Source: Luteimonas terricola (GTDB taxonomy: Bacteria; Pseudomonadota; Gammaproteobacteria; Xanthomonadales; Xanthomonadaceae). Taken from it: DNA of 64,000 nt. The position numbers and the translations under genes were made by a program. The stretch is taken from NCBI RefSeq assembly GCF_004352845.1, contig NZ_SJRX01000002.1, positions 62,001 to 126,000 of the forward strand, read 5' to 3'. Shown in pieces: positions 51,539 through 63,521 of this stretch. A model generated the notes under the pieces. The model worked only from the letters and a program-made list of their open reading frames with translations, ran no database searches and had not been told where the DNA came from. Position 1 is the stretch's first letter. Each line of letters begins with the position of its first letter.

Positions 51539-52527
51539 GGCAAGGGCACCTGCGCCAGCAGTGCCTGCACCAGGCGCTCGCCATCCCAACCTTCGGCGGT
51601 GGCCTCGTAGCTGGGCAGCACGCGGTGGCGGAGGACGTCGGGGGCCACCGCGCGCACGTCGTCGGGCGTCACGAAGTCGCGCCCCGCCAGCCACGCATGC
51701 GCGCGGGCGCAGCGCTCCAGCGCGATCGAGCCCCGCGGACTCGCGCCCCAGGCGATGCGTCGCGCCAACTCCGCGTCGTAGCGCCCGGCGTCGCGGGAGG
51801 CCAGCACCACCTCGACCAGGTAGCGTTCGACCGCGGGCGCCATGTGCAGCGCCAGCACCGCGCTGCGCGCCGCCATCACGTCGGCCTCCGAAATCCGTTC
51901 GGCGGGAACCGAAGGCGCCTGCAGCATGGCTGCGGCGCGCTCGCGCGCCAGGCGAAGGATCGCGGTCTCGGCCTCGGCTTCGGGATAGCCGACGCGCACG
52001 TGCATCAGGAAGCGGTCAAGCTGCGCTTCGGGCAGCGGGAACGTGCCTTCCTGCTCGATCGGATTCTGCGTCGCCATCACCAGGAACAGCGCCGGCAGCG
52101 CATAGGTCTGCCGGCCAACGGTGACCTGGCGCTCGCCCATGGCCTCCAGCAGCGCCGACTGCACCTTGGCCGGTGCGCGGTTGACCTCGTCGGCCAGAAG
52201 CAGCGAGTGGAAGATCGGCCCGGGCAGGAACTCGAAGCGCCCGTCCTGCGGACGCCAGACCTCGGTACCGGTCAGGTCCGCGGGCAGCAGGTCGGGCGTG
52301 AACTGCAGCCGCGCGAAGTCGGCTTCGACGCGCGCGGCCAGCGCGCGGATGGCGCTGGTCTTGGCCAGGCCGGGAGCACCCTCCACCAGCAGGTGGCCGT
52401 CGGCCAGGAGCGCCACGAGCAGGCGCTCGACCAGGGCCGCCTGGCCGATGATCTCGGTCGCAAGCGCCTCGCGCAGGCCAGTGAACAGGCCGTGGAGCCT
52501 GGTGCCGTCGTCGCTGGTCGTATCCAT
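51535..52527 (-). CDS. MoxR family AAA+ ATPase
   Basis: The 330-residue protein has Walker A GAPGLAKTSAIRALA near residue 49, Walker B SLLLADEVNRAPAKVQSALLEAMGE near 109, sensor 1 FLVMATQNPIEQEGTFPLPEAQLDRF and the sensor 2 region SPRGSIALERCARAHAWL. This layout is the MoxR Proper type. MoxR ATPases act as chaperones for VWA proteins encoded beside them. It is the first gene of the bat-type operon. A possible promoter (TTGAAC at 52594-52589, TCAAAC at 52570-52565, minus strand) lies upstream with an 18-base spacer, just after the pilQ terminator. Confidence 0.95.
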   Translation of the reverse strand: MDTTSDDGTRLHGLFTGLREALATEIIGQAALVERLLVALLADGHLLVEGAPGLAKTSAIRALAARVEADFARLQFTPDLLPADLTGTEVWRPQDGRFEFLPGPIFHSLLLADEVNRAPAKVQSALLEAMGERQVTVGRQTYALPALFLVMATQNPIEQEGTFPLPEAQLDRFLMHVRVGYPEAEAETAILRLARERAAAMLQAPSVPAERISEADVMAARSAVLALHMAPAVERYLVEVVLASRDAGRYDAELARRIAWGASPRGSIALERCARAHAWLAGRDFVTPDDVRAVAPDVLRHRVLPSYEATAEGWDGERLVQALLAQVPLP

Positions 52528-52613
52528 GGGACACCGGGTTGCGGCGCCGTCCGCGCCGGGGCCAGTTTGACCCGATTCGGCAGCGATGGTTCAAGCCACC
52601 GGCCGCCGGAACG

Positions 52614-52641
52614 ACGACGGGGCCCGATTGGGCCCCGTCGT
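52614..52641 (-). terminator. Terminator of the pilMNOPQ operon
   Basis: ACGACGGGGCCC (52614-52625) and GGGCCCCGTCGT (52630-52641) form a perfect 12-base stem with a 4-base loop (GATT). It lies 21 bases after the pilQ stop. The sequence after it is not T-rich, but the stem is very stable. Confidence 0.8.
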
Positions 52642-52662
52642 TCGTACCGCCATGTCAGTTGC

Positions 52663-54618
52663 TCAGTAGCTGCGCGGCGCCACGCGCAGCACGCGCGGGG
52701 TGACGAAGATCAGCAGCTCTGCCTTGTCCTTGGACCGGCCTTTGGTCTTGAACAGGTTGCCCAGGATCGGCAGGTCGCCCAGGAACGGCACCTTGGACAC
52801 CGAGTCGCGGTCGCTGAACTCGTACACGCCGCCGATGACCACGGTCTGGCCGTCCTCGATCAGCACGGCGGTGGTCACTTCGCGCTTGGCAAGGTTCGGA
52901 ATCGAACCAAAGCCGGTGATGGTGGTGTAGTCCTGGATCTCGTCCTTCTTCACTGCGAGGTTCAGGAATACGCGACCGTCCGCCGTAATGGTCGGCGTGA
53001 CCTTCAGCTCCAGCAGCGCTTCCTTGAACTGTACCGTCGGCACGTTGTTGCTCTGGCCACCGGTCACCGACAGGTAGCCCACTTCCCGACCTTGGCGGAT
53101 GATCGCTTCACGCTGGTTGCTGGTCACCACGCGTGGATTGGACACTACTTCACCACGCTGTTCCTGCTGCAGCGCCTGCAGCTCGAGATCCCAGTTGATG
53201 GTGTTGCCGAGGATGGTGAAGGCAATCGACCCGGGGTTCAGATCACCGAGGCCGAAGTCGTTGTTCAAGCTCTGCGACAACGTGCCCCATTCCGGTCGAC
53301 CATCGCCGCTGTCGATCATATCAAGAGTCGTATTCACCAGATTCTGGTTGCTTTCAAGCGATCCAGAGCTGATGAAGCGATCCTTGGCAGCGCGGACACC
53401 GAAGCGCGCGCCCAGATCGCGGGCAAACGACTCGTTCGCGATCACGATGCGCGACTCGATCACGACCTGATCGACCGGCTTGTCGAGTTCATCGACCAGC
53501 CGCTTGACGTCGGCCACGCGGTCGGGAATGTCGATCATCAGCAGCGTGTTGGTCCGGCGATCGAAGCTCAGGCTGCCGCGCGGGGAAAGGAACCCTCGGC
53601 TGGAGTCACCCTGGCCGCCACCGCCTTGGCTGCTCTTGCTCTCCTCCGTCAGCAGCTTGGCGATGTCCTCGGCACTGCCATAGGAAATCGGAATGTACTC
53701 GGTGATCATCTCCGCACTGTTCTCCAGCGCGATGCGGGCGTTGGCGATGTCCTGCTCGAACTTCGCGATCTCCACCTGCGGCGCCACCCAGACCACGTTG
53801 CCGCTGCGGCGCTTGTCCAGCGACTTGGCCTGCAGGACGATGTCCAGGGCCTGGTCCCACGGCACGTTGATCAGGCGCAGGGTGACGTTGCCGGTGACGT
53901 TGTCGCTGGCGACGATGTTGAGGTCCGACAGCTCGGCGATGAGCTGCAGCACGGTGCGCACCGGCACGTCCTGGAAGTTGAACGTGACCGGGCGGCCGCG
54001 ATAGGCACGGGTATCGCCCTGGGCAGCCTGGGCGGCCGTGGCCTGGCCGGTGGCTGCCACGGTGTTGGCTGCCGATGCGCCCACGGCGCGACCCGGCGCA
54101 GCCTCGGCCCGCGGCACGATCTCGACGATGTAGTCGCGGCCCGTCTGGTAGGCCAGCGGCTCGAAGGCACCCTGCGTGCTCAGCACGATCTGGGTGCCCT
54201 TGGCGCCCTGGTTGGCGTCGATGCGCTGCACCGGGGTGGCGAAGTCGGTGACGTTGAGCGGCCGCTGCATCGCTGCCGGCAGCGAAGCGTTGCCGACGTT
54301 GATGATGACCGCGCCGCCTTCGGTGCGCAGGTCGGGGGCCGCGCCCTCGCCGTCGAAGCGGAGCACGAGCTTGCCCGCCCCGCCATCACCGCGCTTGAAG
54401 TCGATGTCGGTCACGGCCACCTCGGCCGGGACCTGCTTGGCCGGGTCGACCGCGCCCGCGGAGGACTGGGCGAAGCTGGCCACGGGCACGCCCGGGTTCG
54501 GCGCGGCGCTGACCGAGCCGAAGGCGGCAAGGAGGCCCGCGAGGAGACCACAGGCGCCTGCCCGGACGGGCAGGGCCCGCTGGGTCGACGAACGGTGTTG
54601 GGCGTTGGTGAACGTCAT
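52663..54618 (-). CDS. pilQ: Type IV pilus secretin PilQ
   Basis: The 651-residue outer-membrane secretin lets the type IV pilus cross the outer membrane. It has a signal peptide (ACGLLAGLLAAFGSVSA). An AMIN domain lies at about 66-170 (VTDIDFKRGDGGAGKLVLRF), followed by an STN domain (VTFNFQDVPVRTVLQLIAELSDLNIVASD, in pieces near 207-235) and an N1 domain (YIPISYGSAEDIAKLLTEE). The secretin core includes VIESRIVIANESFARDLG, VVSNPRVVTSNQREAIIRQG and PFLGDLPILGNLFKTKG. The ATG at 54618 follows a GGGGAAG ribosome site. It is last in the pilMNOPQ operon and has the usual terminator beyond. Confidence 0.96.
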   Translation of the reverse strand: MTFTNAQHRSSTQRALPVRAGACGLLAGLLAAFGSVSAAPNPGVPVASFAQSSAGAVDPAKQVPAEVAVTDIDFKRGDGGAGKLVLRFDGEGAAPDLRTEGGAVIINVGNASLPAAMQRPLNVTDFATPVQRIDANQGAKGTQIVLSTQGAFEPLAYQTGRDYIVEIVPRAEAAPGRAVGASAANTVAATGQATAAQAAQGDTRAYRGRPVTFNFQDVPVRTVLQLIAELSDLNIVASDNVTGNVTLRLINVPWDQALDIVLQAKSLDKRRSGNVVWVAPQVEIAKFEQDIANARIALENSAEMITEYIPISYGSAEDIAKLLTEESKSSQGGGGQGDSSRGFLSPRGSLSFDRRTNTLLMIDIPDRVADVKRLVDELDKPVDQVVIESRIVIANESFARDLGARFGVRAAKDRFISSGSLESNQNLVNTTLDMIDSGDGRPEWGTLSQSLNNDFGLGDLNPGSIAFTILGNTINWDLELQALQQEQRGEVVSNPRVVTSNQREAIIRQGREVGYLSVTGGQSNNVPTVQFKEALLELKVTPTITADGRVFLNLAVKKDEIQDYTTITGFGSIPNLAKREVTTAVLIEDGQTVVIGGVYEFSDRDSVSKVPFLGDLPILGNLFKTKGRSKDKAELLIFVTPRVLRVAPRSY

Positions 54619-54632
54619 CTGGCTTCCCCTAA

Positions 54633-55172
54633 TCAATTGTCTTCGAGCGCGATCGACGCCGGCCGTTCCAGCCAGCCACCCGCGCCGTCGGGCACGAGTT
54701 CGACGAGTTCGATGCGGTCTTCTTGAACGCTGGTGACGCGGCCATCGTTCTGGCCCATGTAAACGCCCGGGCTGACCCGGTAAGTGACCTTGTCCGGTGC
54801 CATCACCAGCGCCGTCAAGCTGTTGCCGGCACCCAGCGACCCGACCATGTCGAGGCTGTCGAGCGGGAACTGCTCCAGGGTCTGCTTGCGGCGGTTGGAA
54901 TCCGGCCGCGGGCCGCTGCCGCCGCCTTCGTTGGTAAAGGCGGCACTGAACGGGTCGCGCATGCCCTGCGCGGCGTATTCGAAGGTCTCGAACTGCTGCA
55001 TCACAGGCAGCGGATCGAGCGGCGGTGCCGGGCGTGCGCGCACGTTGGCGGCCCACTCCTCCAGGTTCGGCGCGCCGCCGGGCTCGCTGGTGATGCCGCG
55101 GCCGCAGCCGGCCAGCGCCGCGATGGCGGCCAGGCAGGCCAGGCCGCGAACGGCGTTGGATGTCATGCCCAT
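54633..55172 (-). CDS. pilP: Type IV pilus inner-membrane lipoprotein PilP
   Basis: The 179-residue protein has a lipobox (LAAIAALAGCGRG, Cys23). A disordered segment leads to the PilP beta domain: QQFETFEYAAQGMRDPFSAAF, LEQFPLDSLDMVGSLG and VTYRVSPGVYMGQNDGRV, which are typical. PilP links the PilNO platform to PilQ. The start (MGMTSNAVRG) is one base beyond the pilO stop. Length is normal. Confidence 0.95.
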   Translation of the reverse strand: MGMTSNAVRGLACLAAIAALAGCGRGITSEPGGAPNLEEWAANVRARPAPPLDPLPVMQQFETFEYAAQGMRDPFSAAFTNEGGGSGPRPDSNRRKQTLEQFPLDSLDMVGSLGAGNSLTALVMAPDKVTYRVSPGVYMGQNDGRVTSVQEDRIELVELVPDGAGGWLERPASIALEDN

Positions 55173-55173
55173 G

Positions 55174-55845
55174 TCAGCGGCTCCCCCCGGCTGCCGCGGC
55201 CGCAGCTTCCTGCGCGGCCGCCTCGTCCTCGTCCAGATAGCGATAGGTCTTGACCGTACCGGCCAGTTCCAGCGCCGCGTTGGGACGGATGCCGGCGCGC
55301 GGATCCTTGTCGCCACCGCGCGGCCGCAGCTGGATGTCATGCATGGTCATGATCACGACCCGCGGCAGTGAAGCCACGCCGCTGACGAACGCGCCGAACT
55401 GGTGGTAGGTGCCGACCATGCGCAGCGCGATCGGCTTCTCGGCGTAGAACTCCTTCGGAGTCTCCGGCCCGGGCTGGAACAGCTCGTTCTGGATGCCGGT
55501 GGCCAACGCGGTCTGCGAGATGTCGACGATCAGGTCGGGCATCTCGGTGCGGCTGGGCAGCTGGCGCAGCATCTGCTGCAGCTGCTGCTCCATCTGTGCC
55601 AGCTGCAGTTTCAGCGGCTCCAGGTTCGCGGCGCGCCCCTGCTTGGTCTCGAACTCGGCGCGCAGGTCGGACTCGGTGCGCTCCAGGCCTTCCAGCTGGT
55701 CGCCCTTCTCGCGGGTCATGACCCACCACAGCAGGCCGAAGATCAGCAGGCCCACGATCACGCAGAAACCGATCTTGTACTCGCGCGGCCAGGAGCCGAT
55801 GTTGTTGAAGTCGAGTTCCTTGAGCGACATCTTCCGCTTGCTCAC
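55174..55845 (-). CDS. pilO: Type IV pilus inner-membrane protein PilO
   Basis: The 223-residue protein from a GTG (an ATG 15 bases later is possible) has LKELDFNNIGSWPREYK, a single membrane helix (KIGFCVIVGLLIFGLLWWVM) and a coiled coil (LEGLERTESDLRAEFETKQ, LQLAQMEQQLQQMLRQLP). The ferredoxin-like domain ends with YHQFGAFVSGVASLPRVVIM. It partners PilN in the alignment subcomplex. Its end is an Ala/Glu-rich tail. It overlaps pilN by 4 bases. Confidence 0.95.
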   Translation of the reverse strand: MSKRKMSLKELDFNNIGSWPREYKIGFCVIVGLLIFGLLWWVMTREKGDQLEGLERTESDLRAEFETKQGRAANLEPLKLQLAQMEQQLQQMLRQLPSRTEMPDLIVDISQTALATGIQNELFQPGPETPKEFYAEKPIALRMVGTYHQFGAFVSGVASLPRVVIMTMHDIQLRPRGGDKDPRAGIRPNAALELAGTVKTYRYLDEDEAAAQEAAAAAAGGSR

Positions 55846-56509
55846 GATGCGGCTCCTTCTTCAGCGGCGGACCCGTCATTGACGGCGGGCTCGTCTTGCA
55901 GTGCCGGCGCGGCATCGACAGGCGGCACCGCATCCGGAATGCCATCGCCGTCCAGGTCCTTCGGTGCGTTGGGATTGGCCAGCTGCACCGCAAGGGTGAA
56001 GGCGTACGGCAAGCCGGCAACGCCGTCGCGGGCCTCGATGATCGAGAGGTCGGGCTTGGTCATCCAGCCCGAACCTTCGAGGTTGCGCATGTAGGTGCTC
56101 ACCCGCGCGTTGGACTGCGAACGGCCCTCGAGGGTCAGCTTCTCGCCTTCCTGCTTGATATTGGTCAGCACCACGCCATCGGGGATGGTGCGCACCAGCG
56201 AGTCGAACAGGTGCACCATCTGCGAACGGTTGGCCTGCAGCTGCTCGATCACTTCCTTGCGCGCCAGCAGGCGCGCCTTCTGGCGGTCGAGCTCATCGAT
56301 TTCGGTGATCCGCGACTCCACCTGCTTGATCTGGTCCTGCAGGTAGGCGTTGCGCGCGTTCTGGCCGTCGATCTGGGCGTTGTAATAGCCGTTGACCAGG
56401 AACCAGAGCAGCAGGCCGGCCAGCGCGGCGAAGCCCAGCATGACGCCGAACTCCTTCTGCCGCTGCTTGCGGCGTTCGGCGCGCCAGGGGAGGAGATTGA
56501 TGCGTGCCA

Positions 56510-56510
<1 letters not shown>
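55842..56510 (-). CDS. pilN: Type IV pilus inner-membrane protein PilN
   Basis: The 222-residue protein begins MARINLLPWRAERRKQRQKEF, the PilM-binding INLLPWR motif. A membrane helix (LGFAALAGLLLWFLVNGYY), a coiled coil and a small periplasmic domain (SLVRTIPDGVVLTNIKQEGEKLTLEGRS) follow. The C-terminal ~50 residues are acidic and disordered (PKDLDGDGIPDAVPPVD resembles a calcium loop). It shares its start base region with the pilM stop. Confidence 0.96.
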
Positions 56511-57809
<1,299 letters not shown>

Positions 57810-60281
57810 ATGTCACGTTTCCGTCGTTTGCTCCGCTGGCTGCTGCTGCTGGCCATCCTTGCCACCATACTCGGCCTGCTCGCCGCGGGTACGCTGTACT
57901 ACGTGGTGTCCTCGCGCCTGCCCGAGGTCGACAGCCTGCGCAACATCGAATTGCAGGAGCCGATGTACGTCTACGCCAACGACGGTCGCCTGATGGCGCT
58001 GTTCGGCGAGATGCGGCGCTACCCGGTCGACATCGCGGAAGTGCCCGAGGCGGTCAAGCAGGCCTTCATCGCGATCGAGGACAACCGCTTCTACGAGCAC
58101 GAGGGCATCGACTACAAGGGCGTGGCGCGCGCGATCTGGCTGATCGCCAAGACCGGGTCCAAGGAGGGCGTGCCCGGTGGTTCGACCATCACCCAGCAGG
58201 TGGCGCGGCAGTTCTACCTCAGCCCGGAGGTCAGCTACTCGCGCAAGTTCGAGGAAATGCTGCTGGCGATGAAGATGGAGCGCGAACTCGGCAAGGACGA
58301 GATCTTCGAGCTCTACCTCAACAAGAATTTCTTCGGCAACCGCTCCTACGGCATCGCCGCGGCCGCGGAGTTCTACTACGGCAAGCAGCTGTCCGAGCTC
58401 GACCTCGACGAGGTCGCCTCGCTCGCCGCCATCCCCAAGTTCCCCTCCAGCGGCAACCCGGTCTCCAATCCCGAGCGCGCGCGCATCCGCCGCGACTACG
58501 TGCTCGAGCGCATGGCCGACCTCGACTTCATCACCCGGGCCGAGGCCGCGGCGGCACAGGCCGTGGCGATGCATGCCCGCCCGCACGAGCGGCCGGTCGA
58601 GGTCTATGCGCCCTACGTGGCCGAAATGGTGCGCCAGGAGATGATCGCGCGCTACGGCGGCGACGTCCTGACTCGTGGCTACCACGTCACCACCACCATC
58701 GACCCGGTCAAGCAGGCCGCGGCCGACCAGGCCGTGCGCAGCGGCCTGCTGGCATACGATCACCGCCACGGCTGGTCGAAGGTCGAGCAGAGCTTCGAGC
58801 TGGCGACGGACGAGGACGCCGCCACCGCGGCCGCGCGCCTGCGCGGCATCCCGGCCCAGTCGGGCCTGCTGCCCGCCATCGTCCTGCGTGCGGAAAGCGG
58901 CACCGCCGACGTGGTCCTGTCCGACGGCACCGTGGTGACCCTCGATGCCGCATCCAGCCGCTGGACCGGACGCAACCCGGCGGCACTGCTCAAGCGCGGC
59001 GACCTCACCCGCGTGCGCCGCATCGAGCCCGAGGGCAAGAGCGGCGCGGCGCCGCCTGCAGATGCCCGGCCCACCTGGCAGCTCGACCAGCTGCCGCGCG
59101 CGCAGGCCACGCTGGTGTCGATGGAGCACGACACCGGTGCGCTGCGGGCGCTGGTCGGCGGCTTCAGCTTCGCCGGCCAGGAGTTCAACCGCGCCACCCA
59201 GGCGCGTCGCCAGCCGGGTTCGAGCTTCAAGCCCTTCATCTATGCCGCGGCGTTCGAGCGTGGCTTCAACCCCGCCTCGATCGTGCCCGACGCCCCGGTG
59301 GTGTTCCGCATGCGCCGGGGCCAGGACTGGCGGCCGCAGAACGACGACGGCAGGTTCCTTGGACCGATACGCCTGCGCGAGGGCCTGGTGCGTTCCCGCA
59401 ACCTGGTTTCGGTGCGCCTGCTCGACGCCATCGGTGTCGACTATGCGCGACGCTACATCAGCCACATGGGCTTCGAAGAGTCCGAGCTGCCTCCGAATCT
59501 GTCGATCTCGCTGGGGACGCCGTCGCTGGCGCCGCTGGACATCGCGCGCGGCTACAGCGTGTTCTCCAACGGCGGCTTCCGGGTCACGCCCTGGTACATC
59601 GACGAGGTCCGCGATCGCGACGGCCAGGTGATCTTCGAGGAGAAACCGGCCGTGAGCTGCCGCAGCTGTGACGCCGGTGGCGCGCCGGGCGCCCCCGCGA
59701 CCGTCATCGACGGCTTCAACCTCGGACCGGAATCACCCGCGGCGGTTGCCGAAACGAGCGGCAAGGCGGCGGCTGCGGAACCCGATCCGGACGCCGTGCT
59801 CGCACCGCGCGCCATCGACCCGCGGGTGGCCTACCAGCTGGTCTCGATGATGCGGGACGTGGTCCAGCGTGGCACGGGCACCCAGGCCAAGGTGCTGGGC
59901 CGGGAGGATGTCGGCGGCAAGACCGGCTCGACCAACGACCACCGCGACGCCTGGTTCTCGGGGTTCGGCGGCAGCCTCTCGACCGTGGTCTGGGTGGGTC
60001 GCGACGACAACCGCTCGCTGGGCAACCGCGAATACGGCGGCCGGTCCGCGCTGCCGATCTGGATCGACTACATGCGCGTGGCGCTCGACGGTATGCCGCT
60101 GGCCACCAACGAACCGCCGCCCGGCATGGTCAAGGTGTCGGTCAGCAACAGCGGTCGGCTGCTGCCCGGCGGCGAAGGCGGGCTCACCGAGTGGGTGAAG
60201 GCCGAGGACCTCGAGCGCATGGAGTCGACCTTCGATGATTTCGACGAGGCGCCGGCCGAGGAAGCCTTCGACATCTTCTGA
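57810..60281 (+). CDS. mrcA: Penicillin-binding protein 1A (bifunctional peptidoglycan synthase)
   Basis: The 823-residue class A PBP has one N-terminal membrane anchor ([27 protein letters not shown]). The GT51 domain has the catalytic Glu in [18 protein letters not shown] near residue 90, [15 protein letters not shown] and [20 protein letters not shown]. An insert domain runs over about 310-430. The transpeptidase active site is [16 protein letters not shown] (Ser near 471), SRN in [13 protein letters not shown] and KTGS in [15 protein letters not shown] near 703. It polymerises and cross-links peptidoglycan. It lies divergent from pilM, the arrangement also seen in Pseudomonas. Confidence 0.95.
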   Translation: MSRFRRLLRWLLLLAILATILGLLAAGTLYYVVSSRLPEVDSLRNIELQEPMYVYANDGRLMALFGEMRRYPVDIAEVPEAVKQAFIAIEDNRFYEHEGIDYKGVARAIWLIAKTGSKEGVPGGSTITQQVARQFYLSPEVSYSRKFEEMLLAMKMERELGKDEIFELYLNKNFFGNRSYGIAAAAEFYYGKQLSELDLDEVASLAAIPKFPSSGNPVSNPERARIRRDYVLERMADLDFITRAEAAAAQAVAMHARPHERPVEVYAPYVAEMVRQEMIARYGGDVLTRGYHVTTTIDPVKQAAADQAVRSGLLAYDHRHGWSKVEQSFELATDEDAATAAARLRGIPAQSGLLPAIVLRAESGTADVVLSDGTVVTLDAASSRWTGRNPAALLKRGDLTRVRRIEPEGKSGAAPPADARPTWQLDQLPRAQATLVSMEHDTGALRALVGGFSFAGQEFNRATQARRQPGSSFKPFIYAAAFERGFNPASIVPDAPVVFRMRRGQDWRPQNDDGRFLGPIRLREGLVRSRNLVSVRLLDAIGVDYARRYISHMGFEESELPPNLSISLGTPSLAPLDIARGYSVFSNGGFRVTPWYIDEVRDRDGQVIFEEKPAVSCRSCDAGGAPGAPATVIDGFNLGPESPAAVAETSGKAAAAEPDPDAVLAPRAIDPRVAYQLVSMMRDVVQRGTGTQAKVLGREDVGGKTGSTNDHRDAWFSGFGGSLSTVVWVGRDDNRSLGNREYGGRSALPIWIDYMRVALDGMPLATNEPPPGMVKVSVSNSGRLLPGGEGGLTEWVKAEDLERMESTFDDFDEAPAEEAFDIF

Positions 60282-60325
60282 CGCACGCATCCGGTAGGCT
60301 TGGGGGGCCAGCAGGGAGCCCCCCC

Positions 60326-60982
60326 ATGCATCGAGCCCGACAGCGCGCCGAGCGGCATACCCGCGAACGCCGCCACCGCCTCGCACACGAAGCCGCCAGG
60401 CTGATGGCCGAAGGCGGGATCCGCGACTACCACCAGGCCAAGCTCAAGGCGGCCGAGCGGCTCGGCATCCACGACGACGCCTCGCTGCCGCGCAACCGGG
60501 AGATCGACGAAGCGCTGCGCGAGTACCAGCGGCTGTTCCTGGGCGAGTCCCGGACCGAGGCATTGAATGTGCGGCGCGAGGCGGCGCTGCACGCGCTGGC
60601 GTTCTTCGAACGCTTCCGGCCGCGGCTGGTCGGGCGCGTGCTCGATGGCACGGCCGACGGGCACACCCCCGTCGCCCTGCACCTGCACGCCGACGACGCC
60701 GACGACGTCGCACGCTTCCTGGCCGATGCCGACATCCCGGCCGAGGCCGGTTCGCGACGCCTGCGCCTGGACCGGGTACGCGAGCACGACGCCCCGGTCT
60801 GGATGTTCAGTGCCGACGGGCTCGCCTTCGAGCTCACGGTGCTGCCGCTGGATACGCTGCGCCAGGCGCCGCTCTCGGGCAACGATGGACGGCCCATGCC
60901 GCGCGCTTCGGCGAGCCAGCTGCGCGCGCTGCTGGCCGGGGACGGGGACGCCGACCGCGAATCCATGGCCGCGCGCCGCTGA
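60326..60982 (+). CDS. Conserved hypothetical protein, nucleotidyltransferase-like
   Basis: The 218-residue protein begins after a GGGAG site. It has a helical, basic N-terminus (RHRLAHEAARLMAEGGIRDYHQAKLKAAERLGI, split around residue 35) and then LPRNREIDEALREYQRLFLGE. A core with RPRLVGRVLDGTADGHTPVALHLHADDADDVARFLADA follows, in the way of a family common in beta- and gammaproteobacteria that is often misnamed UDP-N-acetylmuramate-alanine ligase. The core resembles a minimal nucleotidyltransferase, but I see no clear GS...DxD triad, so the function is unknown. No signal peptide or membrane segment. It follows mrcA by 44 bases. Confidence 0.72.
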   Translation: MHRARQRAERHTRERRHRLAHEAARLMAEGGIRDYHQAKLKAAERLGIHDDASLPRNREIDEALREYQRLFLGESRTEALNVRREAALHALAFFERFRPRLVGRVLDGTADGHTPVALHLHADDADDVARFLADADIPAEAGSRRLRLDRVREHDAPVWMFSADGLAFELTVLPLDTLRQAPLSGNDGRPMPRASASQLRALLAGDGDADRESMAARR

Positions 60983-60991
60983 CTCGCCGTG

Positions 60992-61432
60992 CTATTCGGC
61001 GACAAGCATCGCGGAGTCGCCCGAGCCGACGACCTTCACCCGGCCGCCGATACGGATGCGGGCGAGTTGGGCGCCCGTCCGCGTGAACGCGGATTCCGAG
61101 GCATCGTCGAAGCGCACCATCAGCATGTAGTCACCGCCCGGCGCTCCGTCGCCATCGCCGGACGCGATGTCGGCACCAAGGTTGGCGGCGACGCGCGTGA
61201 GTTCATACGACTGCCCGCTGCGCCCACCAACCGCCTGGCCGAGCGCACGGCCCAACATTCCGCCAAGCTGCCGTTTCGTGGACGCGCTGACCACGTCGGC
61301 TCTTGCCGCGACTGGCTGCATGGCCGTGACCACGCCTGATCGCACTTCATGTTCCCCGGCGCCCACGGCGAAGGCGGTGGATGCCAGCAACGCGACCGCC
61401 ACGGCGGCCGCGGGATGCAGCTTGATGCGCAT
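60992..61432 (-). CDS. Exported protein of unknown function with a glycine-zipper-like segment
   Basis: The 146-residue protein starts at an ATG after GGAAGGAGC. The signal peptide is MRIKLHPAAAVAVALLASTAFAVGA. The mature part has QLGGMLGRALGQAVGGRSGQ, a short glycine-zipper-like helix, followed by ELTRVAANLGADIASG and a small beta domain ending RIRIGGRVKVVGSGDSAMLVAE. The layout resembles SlyB/Rcs-type outer-membrane-associated proteins (VVSA...LGG...GG) but without a lipobox. It is convergent with the gene at 60326, leaving 9 bases between stops. I do not recognise a named family. Confidence 0.68.
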   Translation of the reverse strand: MRIKLHPAAAVAVALLASTAFAVGAGEHEVRSGVVTAMQPVAARADVVSASTKRQLGGMLGRALGQAVGGRSGQSYELTRVAANLGADIASGDGDGAPGGDYMLMVRFDDASESAFTRTGAQLARIRIGGRVKVVGSGDSAMLVAE

Positions 61433-61536
61433 TGGATGCTCCTTCCCTGGAGAATGACCCTGCCCGCCGCGGACTGTCCGCCGCGGACACGTCGCGGTTG
61501 CCGCAGCGCGGACCGGAGACGCAGCCCATGTTCGAC

Positions 61537-61568
61537 GCCAGCCGCGATGCGCGCCAGCCGCGATGCGC
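61537..61568. repeat. Perfect 16-base tandem duplication
   Basis: GCCAGCCGCGATGCGC occurs twice head to tail (61537-61552, 61553-61568), about 105 bases before the start of the exported protein on minus. A second short direct repeat, CCGCCGCGGAC, occurs twice near 61463-61487 in the same gap. Confidence 0.75.
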
Positions 61569-61604
61569 CCGAACCGACGTGGGAATTCCCCGCGCTGAAC
61601 GAAA

Positions 61605-61627
61605 ACGCCCCGCACAGGGCGGGGCGT
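61605..61627 (-). terminator. Rho-independent terminator of gltA
   Basis: ACGCCCCGC (61605-61613) pairs with GCGGGGCGT (61619-61627) around a 5-base loop. On the minus strand the stem is followed by TTTTCG. It lies 28 bases after the gltA stop. Confidence 0.88.
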
Positions 61628-61654
61628 GATCGGGGGATGCTGCGGGAGCGGGCG

Positions 61655-62968
<1,314 letters not shown>

Positions 62969-63075
62969 TCGTCGCACTCCTTTTATCTTTGCGTCGCGCC
63001 GCGGCGCGGGGGCGCGCGGGCAGCGGGGAATCACGCGGATCGCGGCTCTGGCGCGATGCCGCAATTGATGCCGCG

Positions 63076-63081
63076 ATTATC
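63076..63081 (-). promoter_or_regulatory. Candidate -10 element for gltA
   Basis: The minus strand reads GATAAT about 108-113 bases before the gltA GTG, leaving a long G+C-rich leader. The -35 is not clear. The rpmE2 terminator lies just upstream, so gltA is probably transcribed on its own. Confidence 0.4.
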
Positions 63082-63151
63082 GCATAGCGACGTGCGCCAC
63101 CGTATCCACGCTTCGGGAGGCGGATGGGACGAAGCATCCGCCCGGAACGAC

Positions 63152-63175
63152 GATGGCCGCCTTTCGGCGGCCATC
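63152..63175 (-). terminator. Rho-independent-type terminator of rpmE2
   Basis: GATGGCCGCC (63152-63161) and GGCGGCCATC (63166-63175) form a perfect 10-base stem with a TTTC loop, 23 bases after the rpmE2 stop. Confidence 0.82.
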
Positions 63176-63198
63176 CGGACCTCGACTGCGGCAGGCGC

Positions 63199-63441
63199 TT
63201 ACTTGGCGTAGCGCTTGCGGAACTTGTCGACGCGGCCGCTGGTGTCCATCAGCTTGTTCTGGCCGGTGTAGAACGGATGCGAAGCCGAGGACACTTCGAT
63301 CTTGACCAGCGGGTATTCATTGCCGTCTTCCCACTTCACGGTCTCCTTGCTGGAGAGCGTGGAACGGGTGAGGATCTTGAAGTCCGAGGTCACGTCCTGG
63401 AAGACGACGTCGCGGTACTGGGGGTGGATGTCGGCCTTCAT
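63199..63441 (-). CDS. rpmE2: 50S ribosomal protein L31, type B (zinc-free)
   Basis: The 80-residue protein begins [20 protein letters not shown] and contains [24 protein letters not shown], the L31 core. It has no cysteine, so it is the C-minus type B form that does not bind zinc, and the insert [19 protein letters not shown] is typical of that form. In genera that have both forms, type B replaces zinc-bearing L31 when zinc is scarce; here no Zur-like palindrome is visible and the promoter is near consensus, suggesting constitutive use. Confidence 0.95.
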   Translation of the reverse strand: MKADIHPQYRDVVFQDVTSDFKILTRSTLSSKETVKWEDGNEYPLVKIEVSSASHPFYTGQNKLMDTSGRVDKFRKRYAK

Positions 63442-63473
63442 GACGATACCAGAGTGAGCAAGGAAAGAGCGGC

Positions 63474-63502
63474 ATTATAGCCGGCCGTTTCAGGCCTCGC
63501 AA
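63474..63502 (-). promoter_or_regulatory. Promoter of rpmE2
   Basis: On the minus strand TTGCGA (63502-63497) and TATAAT (63479-63474) are separated by 17 bases, a near-consensus sigma-70 promoter. The ATG follows 33 bases after the -10. This is the clearest promoter in the window. Confidence 0.8.
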
Positions 63503-63521
63503 GCCTTGCCGCGCAATGCCC

